DNA of 64,000 nt. Origin: Closterium sp. NIES-65 (taxonomy: Eukaryota > Streptophyta > Zygnematophyceae > Desmidiales > Closteriaceae). Below the pieces are notes generated by a model. It searched no databases. It had not been told where the DNA came from and saw only the letters and a list, made by a program, of their open reading frames with translations. Positions within the stretch are counted from its first letter, which is position 1; each line of letters opens with the position of its first letter. Shown piece by piece: positions 43,400 through 53,239 of the stretch. Location of the stretch: NCBI GenBank assembly GCA_948144175.1, contig CANXME010000053.1, forward strand, positions 186,001-250,000, given 5' to 3'. A program made the translations under genes and the position numbers.

Positions 43400-45402
43400 C
43401 AATGGACCGGTTGGAACAACTGATCTGTTGGTCTAATGGACCGGTTGGAACAGTTGGCCTGTTAGTGCAATGGACCTGTTGGACAAAACGCTAGTTGCCC
43501 TAATGGACCAGTTGGACCGACTCTTCAGTTTGCTCAATGGACTGGTTGGACCAACTAGCCTGTTGGTCCAATGGACCAAATAAACCAGGTGGTCTGTTGG
43601 TCCAATCGACTAGTTGGAACAATTGGCATGTTGGTCCGATGGACCCTTTGGACCAACTGCCAGTTGGCCTTATGGACCGGTTAAAACAATGGCCTTTTGG
43701 TCAAATGGACCGGTTTGACTAACTGGCCAAGTGGTCCAATGGACCGGTTGGAACACCTGGCCTGTTGGTCCAATGGACCCACTGGACCAACTGCGTATTG
43801 GACTAATGGAGTTGTTGGACCGACTGCCCAGTTTGCCAAGTGGACCGGTTGGACCATGTGGCAAATTGACCTAATGGACTGGTGGGATCAACTGGCCTGT
43901 TGGTCCAATGGACCGGTTGGACCGATTGGCCTGCTGGTCCTATGGACCGGATGGACCAACTGTCCAGTTGGCCCAATGGACCGGTTGGACCAGCTGGCCC
44001 GTCTGTCCAATGGACCGGTTGGAACAACTGGCTTGTTGGTCCAATGGACCGGTTGGAGCAACTTGCTTGTTGGTGCAATGGACCGGTTGGACAAACTACT
44101 AGTTGGCCTAATGGACCGGTTGGACCGACTTCTCAGTTTGCTCAATGGACCGGTTGGACCAACTAGCTTGTTGGTCCAATAAACTGGTTGGACCAACTGG
44201 TCTGTTGGTCCAAAGGACCGGTTGGACCAATTGGCCAATTGGCCTAATGGACTGGTTGGAACAACTGGCCAGTTGGCCCAATGGACCGGTTGGACAAACT
44301 GCCCACTTGGCCTAATGGATCAGTTGGACCAACTGGCTCGTTGGTCCAATGGACCGATTAGACCAACAGGCCTGTTGGTCCCATGCACCGGCTAGACCAA
44401 CTGACCTGTTGGTCCAATGGACCAGTTGGAACAACTGGCCTTTTGGTTCAATGGACCTGTTGGACCAACTGGCTTGTTGGTCCAATGGACCAGTTGGAAC
44501 AAGTGGTCTGCTGGTCCAGTGGACCCGTAGGAACAACTAGCCTGTTGTTCCAATGGACGGGTTGGGACCAACTGGCATGTTGGCCCAATTGATCTGTTGG
44601 ACAAATTGGCCAGTTCTTCCAATGGAACGGTTGGACCAATTGGACTGTTGGCAAAATGGACCCGTTGGACCAACTCCTTGTTGGCCCAATGGACCGGTTG
44701 GATCAACTAGCTTGTTGGTCCAACGGACCGATTGGACCAACAAGACTGTTGGTCCAGTGGACCAATTGGTTCAACTTGCCTGTCGGTCCAATGAACTAGT
44801 CAGAACACTTGGCCTGTTGGTCCGATGGACCCTTTGGACCAACTACCAGTTGGCCTTATGGACCGGTTGAAACAACTGGCCTGTTGGTCCAATGGACCAA
44901 TTGGACCAACTGCATGTTGGCCTCATCGACCGGTTGGACCGACTGCCCAGTGGCCCAATGGACCGAATTTGACCAACTGGCTTGTAGGTCCAATGGACCG
45001 GTTGGACCAACACGCAAATTGGCCTAATTGACTGGTTGGATCAGCTGGCTTGTTGGTTCAATGGACCGGTTGGACCGATTGGCCTGCTGGTCCTATGGAC
45101 CGGTTGGACCAATTAGCCTGTTGGTCCAATGGACCGATTGGACCAACAAGGTTGTTGGTTCAATGGACCGGTTGGAACAACTGCCAGTTGGCCTAATGGA
45201 CTGGTCGGACCGACTGTGCAGTTTGCCCAATGGACCGGCTTGACCAACTGGCCAGCTGGTCCAATGGACCGGTTGTACAACCTTGCCTGCTCGTCCTATG
45301 GACCAGCTGGACCAACTAACCTGTTGGTCCAATGGACCCGTTGGACCAAGTGATGTGCTGGTCTAAAGGACCGCTTGGACCAGCCGGCATGTTGGTCCAA
45401 AG
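43400..45402. repeat. 34-bp satellite, block 6
   Basis: Last satellite block, paralogous to block 5. It ends abruptly at about 45402 (GTTGGTCCAAAGG), where the truncated LTR of element A begins. Confidence 0.95.
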
Positions 45403-45638
45403 GAACTGCAAAGATTCCATCTTTGGTTCCTTTGCGAACTCGTACTTTCTGCTTGCATTGCTCATAGGGCGTACAATGTTGTGCCGAAGCGCACATTGCG
45501 CGAATACCTGCAAATGCATCAAGCGAAAATTGTGAAAGCAATTACACGAACACACCATTCATACGCAAATGCATTCCCACATGCTTACTCGTACAAACAG
45601 ACGGCAGGATGTCTTGCAAAGTGAATTTGCACCCAACG
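45402..45638 (-). repeat. 3' LTR fragment of element A (family 2)
   Basis: Minus strand reads (T)GTTGGGTGCAAATTCAC from about 45638, matching the start of the solo LTR at 50764, and is cut after about 237 bp at the satellite boundary. The expected TG terminus reads CG, apparently a point change. Confidence 0.8.
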
Positions 45639-45680
45639 AACTCCCCCTCAGCCTGCCGGCTGCATCGTCATCATTCCATG

Positions 45681-48179
45681 CTAGTTTATGCTTATTCCAT
45701 TCATGCACACACAACGCCAATGAGGCTCATGCGCAAGCCTCTTGGGGAGAAAGTCTGCTGGCTGCTGGTGAGTCTTGATATAGATCAGATTCACAGTACC
45801 CCTCTTCACCTCCTTACGCAGCCAGAGCCACTTGATACGCATGTGCTTGTTCAGCCCGCGAAGCACAACGTTCTTGTGCTGCTGCATTTTCTAGATCTCC
45901 TTCGTGCTGCTAATGAAGAGAAGAATGTCGTCCGCGTAGACCTGAAACATCACCAGCTTCTTCTTCTCCCCCTTGAGAAAGAGGCTCTCATCGTAGCTGC
46001 TGGTCCTGAATCCCATCTCCTCTTAAGCAGCTGCCTACTTTTGGTACCAGCAACGCGGCACCTGCTTCAAGCCGTAGATGGACTTGTTGAGCTTGTACAC
46101 CCTGCCCGTACCATCCTCATACCCAGGTGGCTGCGTCATGTACTCCCCCTCCTCTAAAATCCCATTGAGGAATGCCGTTGATAAATTTCTCACTAACGGT
46201 TGCATCTGCCAACAAGACACGGGGGTAGGGGGTTTGGCAGTAGGAGCAAAGTTCTCGTTGAAGTCCTGCTTCTCCTTCTGCTGAAACCCCTTAGCCACCA
46301 ACCTGCTCTTGTAGATGGTGACCTGCCCCTTGTCTTCGGTCTTGACACTCAGCACCTACTTGCACTGTACCGATATCTTCCCCTCAGGCAGCACCACCAG
46401 ATCCCAAGTCCCATTCTCTAGCTGGCTCGAGTACTCAGCATCCCTTGAATCCAGCCACTTGTCCATATCTGGACCAGCTAATGCCTCCTCCATGCTAGCT
46501 GGTTCCTCTAGAGCAGGGGAAAAAACAAACAGTACGCAGGCTCGTCCTCCTCATCCGGGTCATAGCCTTGAGGCAAAATCAGCAAGCTGCTGCCCTGCTA
46601 CATCAGCTCCTGCAGTCAGCATCCTAGTGGCCATATGGGTACGTCCTGGCCTGGAGACGGGTGTCTCCCATCCCTTCTTAATGACACCCTTCCACCTTGG
46701 TGGTAGTGTAGGAGCCTTAGCTTTGCACTGTTGCTGCTCTCCAACCTCAGGTCCAGCAGCTCCACTAGTGCTACCACTAGCCTCTACACCACCTCTTCCA
46801 AGCAGGTGCCTCCTGTACCTTCTGTCCATCACCATCCTCTTCAGCTGCCTCCTCTCCCTCCTCCCACACATTAGGAGTAAGGTCCAGCTGAATGGTGATC
46901 TGCTCCATCTCGTGTGAAATCTTGGCCTCCTGCTGATTCTTCCAGCCCCCGTACAACAAGCCCTCAACAAAATTCACATCCCTGCTGTCAAACAACACAC
47001 CCTTGCGTGGTTCCCACAGCAGCCAACCCCAAATGCATACACCAGATTGCACTCGCCCCCAACTTACTTCGGTACTTCTTGGGGACGTGGGCGACTCCCA
47101 TGCAACCAAACACCCTCAGCATGTCCACTGGCGGCTTCTTCCCAAGCCACCTCCCCAACGGCACCCACGAGTCATCACCAACCTTCGAGAGCACCCTGCT
47201 TCTAGCCACAGTAGCTTGCCGGACAGCATGGGGCCACATCGAGTTGCCCAGCCCAGATTCTATGAGCAGCGCCCTAGCTGTCTCCAAAATCGTCCGGTTC
47301 GCTCGTTTTGCAACACTATTGGACAGTGGGGTGTAAGCCGCAATCAGCTCCCTCTAGATGCGCCGCTTCCCTTTGTGCCATTTTACCGGCAGCGGCCCCA
47401 CCAAGTCCATGTGGACCAACTCCAACAGCTTTTTTCTCCTGCCAGCCACACTGTGGAAGGGAAAATGGGTTAATTTGGATAGCTTTTAAGTCTCAAAATT
47501 GTCATCGTGTGGCTGTCCATTCAGCTCCAGACCCTTAACGGCACCATCCTTCTCCAACTACTTCAGCAAAGGCATTGCTACATGCCCGAAGCGTCGGTGT
47601 GCCGTTTCCCAATCTCTCTCCCCAGGTCTGGCCGACACTTTCACACCAACCCCTCTAACGGCGTCGCACTCCCCGCGGGATGCAGGCCCCTCTCTAGCCT
47701 GCCCCCCACCGTGCCACGCCAACGCCGTCAGCTGCCATATGGATCTGTACACATCCTTGCTCTCGTGCAAATCCCAACGCACCCAATTGCTCTGCTGCCC
47801 CTTGTAAATGGTGCACCATCCGTGCTAGTGCTCACCCCAGCCTTGGCAAGCACCACCGGCTTGCCATCCGCTCCCTTCAACGCGTGACAAGAGGCAGAGC
47901 ACACCTCATTGATTGGTGCAGCGTGCAGGTCGCCAAGCAGATCCTTGCGCGGCATCATCGTCCACGTGTCGCGCGTGTCCAACACCCAGAAGTCCAAGGG
48001 GTGCAGCTCTGCTCCAACCTTGTCAGAGTCGCCTGTTTGCTCCCCCTTGTCTCCCACATAGAAGAACTAGTCCACGATGCGCTCCTTCTTCTTCTCAACA
48101 GCGCCGTTGCCTTTGGGGTTGTCGTCGGACAAATCAGACACCATGTTCGCGCCGATTTTCTGGTCCTCAGCGCGCCGCC
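45681..48179 (-). pseudogene. pol: Copia pol remnant of element A with large deletions
   Basis: From the 5' side: protease as FWVLDTRDTWTMMPRKDLL (D-S-G altered to D-T-R, near 47970); pre-integrase DWETAHRRFGHVAMPLLK; integrase first site HMDLVGPLPV near 47410, which jumps to LIAAYTPLSNSVAKRANRTI, losing the second Asp and changing the catalytic Glu of the AER motif to Lys (codon at 47308-47306); MDMLRVFGCMGVAHVPKK-like segment; linker; RT VTIYKSRLVAKGFQQKEKQDF...STAFLNGILEEGEYMTQPPGYED...YGLKQVPRCWY; catalytic QVYADDILLF near 45925. The RT thumb and most of RNase H are deleted, so YADD leads straight to NVVLRGLNKHMRIKWLWLR and ends at 45681. Confidence 0.85.
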
Positions 48180-48903
48180 ATCCTGGTGACAATTCTGGGG
48201 GGTCCAACCTTTGGGTTTCTTATAACACAAGAACCAGGGATGCCCCTCCTTCTTGCAATACCAGGAACTCCCGTTCATTTTGCCACCAGCACCCGATATG
48301 CCCCCACGTCCAGATTCGGTCAGTAGTGAGAGCATCTTCAAGCTTTTGGTCTGCTCCTGGTAGGTGTTTCCTGCAGTCGTCAACTTTGCGTAGAGGTCGT
48401 GCATCTTGTCCTGGACACGTTGCACCAGCTCTCCTTTGCTCAAGCGCAATGCGGACAGCTCCCTCTCTAGCATCAACACTGCGACAACTGAAGTCGGGGT
48501 GCGCAGCTCCTTCGACATGGTCCACGCCTTCGGACCACACTTAACCTCTGGCAGCAGGTGCATGACGTCATGTCGCTGGTTCAGCTCCAAACTCTGTGAC
48601 ATCAAGAAGTAGTCAGCCGAGGAACGCTTGTCCCTACCCTTCTGTTGCACGGGGTCACTCGGTCTAGGCTCCTCCTCAATCATTAGTTTCAGCAAATCGA
48701 TCTGATGGAAATATAATTGCATTTTCCAAGCCCAATCACCATAGCCCTCACCGCTTCTTGACGGTGAAGTTCTTCAACACCTCCTTGATCAGTGAGCCCT
48801 GGTTTGTTCGTGCCCCCCTTGGCGCAGAAACACCAGAATCTTGGCTGCTGCTACGATCTTGGGCTGAAGATTCACCAGTTCCCACCGAGGTATTTCTCGT
48901 CAT
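48180..48903 (-). pseudogene. gag: Copia Gag of element A
   Basis: ATG at 48903 (MTRNTSVGTGESSAQD) chosen because it lies just inside the primer site. The N-terminus runs to LKNFTVKKR then a stop; after a shift near 48740 it continues WAWKMQLYFHQIDLLKLMIEEEPRPSD, CGPKAWTMSKEL, LERELSALRLSKGELVQRVQDKMHDLYAKL, and a zinc knuckle SSWYCKKEGHPWFLCYKKPKGW in which the first Cys of CX2C is replaced by Ser. Related to the Gag at 1-1026 (same knuckle type). Confidence 0.85.
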
Positions 48904-48934
48904 AGCTACCTATAACAAGGATCACCATAACGCA

Positions 48935-48946
48935 GCTCTGATACCA
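48935..48946 (-). promoter_or_regulatory. Primer-binding site of element A
   Basis: Minus strand reads TGGTATCAGAGC, an exact initiator tRNA-Met type site, 3 bases from the LTR at 48950. Confidence 0.88.
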
Positions 48947-48949
48947 GCA

Positions 48950-49648
48950 TGTTGGTGTAAGGGCCAAATAATCTCAAGCTATTAAGAATTTATCAGACTT
49001 TATTCCTCTCCTCGAGGTCACCTCCAAGGGTCCTTGGGTGTCTGGTACAAGACCAGATCCCCGGGTCCGAGTTGCCAGAAGACTAAGTGATAATGAATGC
49101 ATTGAACAGAATGATGGGACAAGTACTAACCCTATTTGTGTTGTACCCCATATGGGCTACCCCACTATAGCCTACAAAACACACACAACATAATAGTTTG
49201 ACACGAGTTTGTAGAGGGAGGAACCAATGACTTGGCCATAAATAGTGAGAGTACCTTGAACGTCACGCAACGTGTCGTGCACACCATCAATCGGATAAAG
49301 CTGAGAATTTCTTATATTGAAGCTCGCTCCAAGAGCTTTAAAATAGCCAAGTTGCCTCGCGAAAAGTTCTGCCATTGCAGAGTTTTGGCTTGAACAGCGA
49401 TTGCCTAGCGTTTATGTGCTAGTGGGTAGCATTCCGCCGTTGAACCGCGTAGAGACAAAATTCCAGGAAGGAATTTGCTTGTATCAATTTGACTATATCC
49501 AGGCACAAACAGAGAAGGAATAAATGGTTCTAGCTAGCAAGGACCTTGGGAATCAATCTGGGAACAACCAGGGATGATCCCAAATGATTCCAAGCAAAAG
49601 AACCAACCTGACTGGACAAAACAGCAGGTAGTAGAAAACAACCTCTGA
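48950..49648 (-). repeat. 5' LTR of element A (family 2), outer end missing
   Basis: Aligns in reverse with 51834 down to about 51290 (shared TGTTGGTGTAAGGGCC, GGTCACCTCCAAGGGTCC, AAGGACCTTGGGAATCAA). After CAACCTCTG at 49648 it switches without spacer to family 1 LTR sequence, so about one third of the LTR is lost. Confidence 0.85.
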
Positions 49649-49879
49649 TCATAACTTTTTCGTTCTTGCTCCGATCGCGGCGATTCTTGGTTGTCGGAAA
49701 GCTCTTGAGCAGTGAAGTCATTCAGATTTCTGCTCAAGCAAGATAACATTCACACGCACTCATGAAATTGAAACCACACCAAACACAAATTCTTGCACAC
49801 GCTCACACAACGCATGCAACGCACGAATATATGATGGGAGGTGGACAGACGTGAATGCAAATGATAGCATCACACAACA
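49649..49879 (-). repeat. 3' LTR fragment of element B (family 1)
   Basis: GATCATAACTTTTTCGTTC to CACACAACA at 49879, matching the right third of 1248-2122. It follows element B's polypurine tract on the minus strand and is cut at 49648 by element A's LTR. Confidence 0.85.
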
Positions 49880-49933
49880 ACCCCCTGTGGCTGCCAACCA
49901 TCATCCCACATGCCTCAGCTCATGCATGCACTC

Positions 49934-50763
49934 TCAATGCACACTCATCCCAGCAAGCTTCATGCCCTTCCAATGCTCTGGTTCAGCCAGGTGCTTGGTG
50001 AGAATGTCAGCCGCCTGCTGATGGGTCTTCACAATCTCCAGCCGCACCTCCTTGTCAAGGAGCCTCCTCACCCAATGCCACTTAGGCCTGATGTGTTTGG
50101 GCAGCCCATCAAGGCAAGCGTTCTTGGCAAGCTTCACAGCCAGCTCGTTCTGGCTAACTCTAATCTCCTCCCACAAACTCATCAACCATACCACGTCCTC
50201 AGTTTCGCACGAGGACAGCCCCACATCATTCTGCTTCTTGCAGCGCCAGCTCCCTGCACCATCACCAAACAGACATACATAGCTTCCAATGCCGGTGCCA
50301 TCCACCTTCACAAAGTTGAAGCTAGGGTCGGTGTAGCAGGTCAAGAGCATCTCCCCCTTTCCCAAATCAGCAGCACCCCACTTCTGCCTTTGCCTCCCAG
50401 CACTGTACTCCAAACCCACTGATGTTGTCACACTCACATAGTGGACCAACCTCTTGACCGCTTCTAGCTGCTCATGACTGGGGCGTGAAACCACACTGGC
50501 AAGCCTGGATGTAGCAAAGGCAATATCAGGCCGTGTGTGGTTAGCCGCATAGCTGAGTGCCCCCACCATGGAATGATACAGTTTCCTATCGATATCACTC
50601 ACCATATCTACATCAGCACAGGGCTCCATAGTGAATCCCAAAGGCAGTGGGGTTGCTTGCTTTCCCCCCATCTTACAGCCCATAATTCTCAGCCAGCTCT
50701 TCACAACACTTCTTCTGGTGCAACCTCAACACTCCCTTGTCAAGGTCTCTCTCCACGTGCATC
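49934..50763 (-). pseudogene. pol: Copia RT connection and RNase H of element B
   Basis: From the solo LTR: HVERDLDKGVLRLHQKK, ELAENYG, a shift, then the 256-codon frame 50704-49934. Landmarks are KLYHSMVGALSYAANHTRPDIAFATSRLASV (connection), CYTDPSFNFVKVDG (first RNase H acidic residue), SSCETEDVVWLMSLWEEI (second), LAVKLAKNACLDGLPKHIRPKWHWVRRLL, and THQQAADILTKHLAEPEHWKG. The usual DNQ(G/S)A motif is missing between EEIRVSQNE and LAVKLAKN, so a catalytic Asp is lost. Confidence 0.88.
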
Positions 50764-51834
50764 TGTTGGGTGCAAATTCACATTGTACGACATCCTGCTG
50801 TCTGTTTGTCCGAGTATGCATGTGCGAATGCATTTGCGTATGAATGGAATGTTCGTGTGTTTGTTTGCTTTCGCACTTTTTGCTTGAAGCATTTGCAGGT
50901 ACTCGCGCATTGTGCACTTCGGCACAACATTGTACGCGCTATGAACAGTACAAGCAGAAAGGACGAGCTCGCAAAGGAACCCAAGATGGAAGCTTTGCGG
51001 TTCGGCTTACTTGATTGCGCAGATTCAATTCTATCCAATTCGAAATTGTATTGTTTTGTTTGGTTGGCTATAGTGTAGCAGGGCAGGCACTATAGAGGTA
51101 CAATTTAGGTGAAGGTTGGATGTTGTTTGTCGGTATCTGCATGCTACAAGGCCAGGGGAAACCAGTAGAACCAGCATTTGGCTGGTTGGGCAAAGTCAAA
51201 TCAGGTTCTGTTTTTAGGACCTGAACCTGGTTGTTGTTTTCATAGGTTGGAAAAAGAGAACCAGAGGTTGTTTACCAACCTACCACCTGCTGTTTTGTCC
51301 AGCCAGGTTGGTTCCGTTGCTTGGAATTATTTGGGATCATCTTTGGTTGTTCCCAGGTTGATTCCCAAGGTCCTTGTTAGCTAAAACTATTTATTCCTTC
51401 TCTGTTTGTAGATGGATATATTCAATCGATTCAAGCGAATTCCTCCCTTCCTGGAATTTCGTTTCTACGCGGTGCGACGGCGAAATGCTAGCACACTAGC
51501 ACTCCAACGCTAGGCAAACGTAATGGCAGAACTCCGTAATGGCAGAACTTCTCGCGAGGCAACTTTGCTCATTCTAAAGCTCTTGGGGCGAGCTTCAATA
51601 TTGAAAATTCTCAGCTTTATCCGATCGACGGTCTGCACGATACGTTGCGCGACGTTCAAGGTTCACTTGTTATTTTAGCTAAGTCATTCTTGACTCCTCT
51701 CTCTACAAACTCGGACCCGAGGGTAGGGGCTGGTTTTGTAGGCACCCAAGGACCCTTGGAGGTGACCCCGAGGAGAGGTTTTTAAGTTTGATTAAGTCTT
51801 CATAGCATGAGTTTATTAGGCCCTTACACCAACA
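50764..51834 (+). repeat. Solo LTR family 2 (1,071 bp) inserted in element B
   Basis: TGTTGGGTGCAAATTCAC...GGCCCTTACACCAACA, flanked by GCATC (50759-50763) and GCACC (51835-51839), a 5-bp target duplication with one change. It is in the opposite sense to elements A and B. Removing it and one flank brings the two halves of element B's RT back into the same frame across the usual YLGVHVERD motif, which confirms the boundaries. This is the only full-length family 2 LTR here. Confidence 0.93.
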
Positions 51835-52392
51835 GCACCCCCAAGTAATACTTCACATCTCCCATCTTTGAACACTAAAACTGCATCACCAGCATTTCCT
51901 CCACACGCTCAATTATCGGAGACGACTCGGAGAAAAGAAGGATGTCGTCCATGTACACCAGGAGCATCAGAAACTGCTCCTTCTGTTGCAGCAGGAACAA
52001 GCTATAATCACTCGCTCTTCTTGAAACCCCCAGCCAGCAGAGTCTCCTCTAGCTTGTGGTACCATGCGCGAAGAGCCTGCTTCAGGCCATAGATGGCCTT
52101 CTTCAACCTGCACACCTTGCCGCTCCCATCATCCAACCCCTGAGGCTGCAGCAAGTACAACCCCTCTAGGATGATCCCGTTGAAAAAAGCAGTAGGGACA
52201 TCCATCTGGTTGATCTTCCATCCGCGGTTTGCATCTGTTCCCAACATCACCCTCAGTGCTGCCCCTTTCCCGACATGAGCATAGAGCTCTTCGAAGTCCT
52301 TTCACTTTGTCTGTTGAAACCCCTTAGCCACAAGCCTTGACTTGTAGCGGGTCAGCACCCCATCTGGTCCGTACTTATGCCTGAAGACAGTT
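51835..52392 (-). pseudogene. pol: Copia reverse transcriptase of element B, 5' of the solo LTR
   Basis: Reads RHKYGPDGVLTRYKSRLVAKGFQQTK, a TGA, KDFEELYAHVGKGAALRVMLG, the 80-codon frame 52250-52008 (INQMDVPTAFFNGIILEGLYLLQPQGLDDG, LKKAIYGLKQALRAWYHKL), a shift after GGFKKSE, then the catalytic box LVYMDDILLFSES (about 51940) and KMGDVKYYLGV at the solo LTR edge. The YMDD box is intact. Confidence 0.85.
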
Positions 52393-52917
52393 GGGGGAGG
52401 TTGAGCGGAGGTTGAGCCATCGTGTCGCCAGCAGCGCTAGTAGTCCGTAGGCTACAATCTCCAGTAGTCGCGAGTCGCCCGTGGGTCAGTTGCTCCAGCC
52501 GCACAGCGTAGCCGCGGAGCTAGTTACTCCTGTAGTCTGGGCCTTTGCTTCGGTAGCCACTGAGCCAGCAGCTACTGTGTGTCTGCAGCTTCCGTCGTCA
52601 CCTCCCATCTCCTCTCCTCTCACATTCCCTCCTCCTCCTCACGTGCCCTTTGTGAATACCTCTAGCTTTGCTTATACTTGTGAACCTGCTCTATGAATGC
52701 TTGTTGTGCTGATTATACCCCACTTTGACTATGGGGGTGTGTCCGAACATTATGCTTATCTAGACTATAGTGGGGTACTCAATAGTGAGTATTACCCTTT
52801 GGGCTTGCTATTTGTATCCCTCTCCTTTCTAGTTCAAACCTCTCTTTTGCCTATTCTCTCTTGCCTAGCTAGCTAAACCCTAGCTATGGCCTCTGCATTC
52901 TAGCTACTATTGTGACA
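52393..52917 (+). mobile_element. 3' end of a short-LTR copia, plus sense
   Basis: The noncoding interior (52393-52739, with degenerate 24-bp repeats and CTCCTCTCCTCTCACATTCC) and polypurine tract GACTATGGGGGTG match, in reverse, the nested element at 5639-6330. An LTR follows: TGTCCGAACATTATG at 52740 to TTGTGACA at 52917 (178 bp), with the shared blocks CTATAGTGGGGTACTC and GTGAGTA. No coding part remains. Confidence 0.7.
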
Positions 52918-53239
52918 CTTTTCGCTAATTTCAGTCTCCCCCCGAAGATACGTGCATGCCTCGGATAAGAGCATGCTCCTCTATCTAGAGCACAACTCTT
53001 ATAGATTGCCCTTGGTTATATGTACACCCTAAATGCCTTGAGTATTATAAGCACACCCACCCTTGTTTATAAATACAACAAATGCAACAAATACAACAAA
53101 TGAAAGCATTCTCCCTAACCAATTGTCCAAGTTTACACAATTTGGTCAAATATTAATTTCACTAATATATGGAATATTTACAAATCAAAGTATTCCAATC
53201 CTCATCCTCAGCCATGGCGGTGTCATCCAGATTGGCCTC
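52918..53239. other. Unassigned AT-rich segment
   Basis: No recognisable coding signal. It contains AACAAATGCAACAAATACAACAAATG (53075-53102), a short ACAAAT-type repeat. It may be the 3' noncoding part or terminal region of the DNA transposon that follows on the minus strand. I could not find a matching terminal inverted repeat. Confidence 0.3.

Larger units (their letters stand above)
45402..49648 (-). mobile_element. Copia element A, truncated in both LTRs
   Basis: Minus-strand order from right: partial 5' LTR (48950-49648), primer site (48935-48946), gag, protease, integrase, RT, RNase H, polypurine tract (about 45641-45650) and partial 3' LTR (45402-45638). The LTR family is that of the solo LTR at 50764-51834 (family 2). 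The left end is cut by satellite and the right end by a family 1 LTR, so no target duplication is visible. Confidence 0.85.
49649..52392 (-). mobile_element. Copia element B (LTR family 1), 3' half, split by a solo LTR
   Basis: Minus-strand order from right: RT (51835-52392), solo LTR insertion (50764-51834), rest of RT and RNase H (49934-50763), polypurine tract (CCACAGGGGG, about 49881-49890) and truncated 3' LTR (49649-49879). Its LTR is of the Cop1 family, so this is the pol end of the family whose gag end is at 1-1026. The 5' part is replaced at about 52392 by a short-LTR copia. Confidence 0.85.

Noticed and set aside
16981-45402. Dozens of 60-280-codon frames encoding Trp/Gly/Pro-rich repeats (LVQWTGWTNWPVGP and similar)
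   Set aside because: They appear on both strands and in every frame, follow from a stop-free 34-bp unit, and have no conserved start, so they are not genes.
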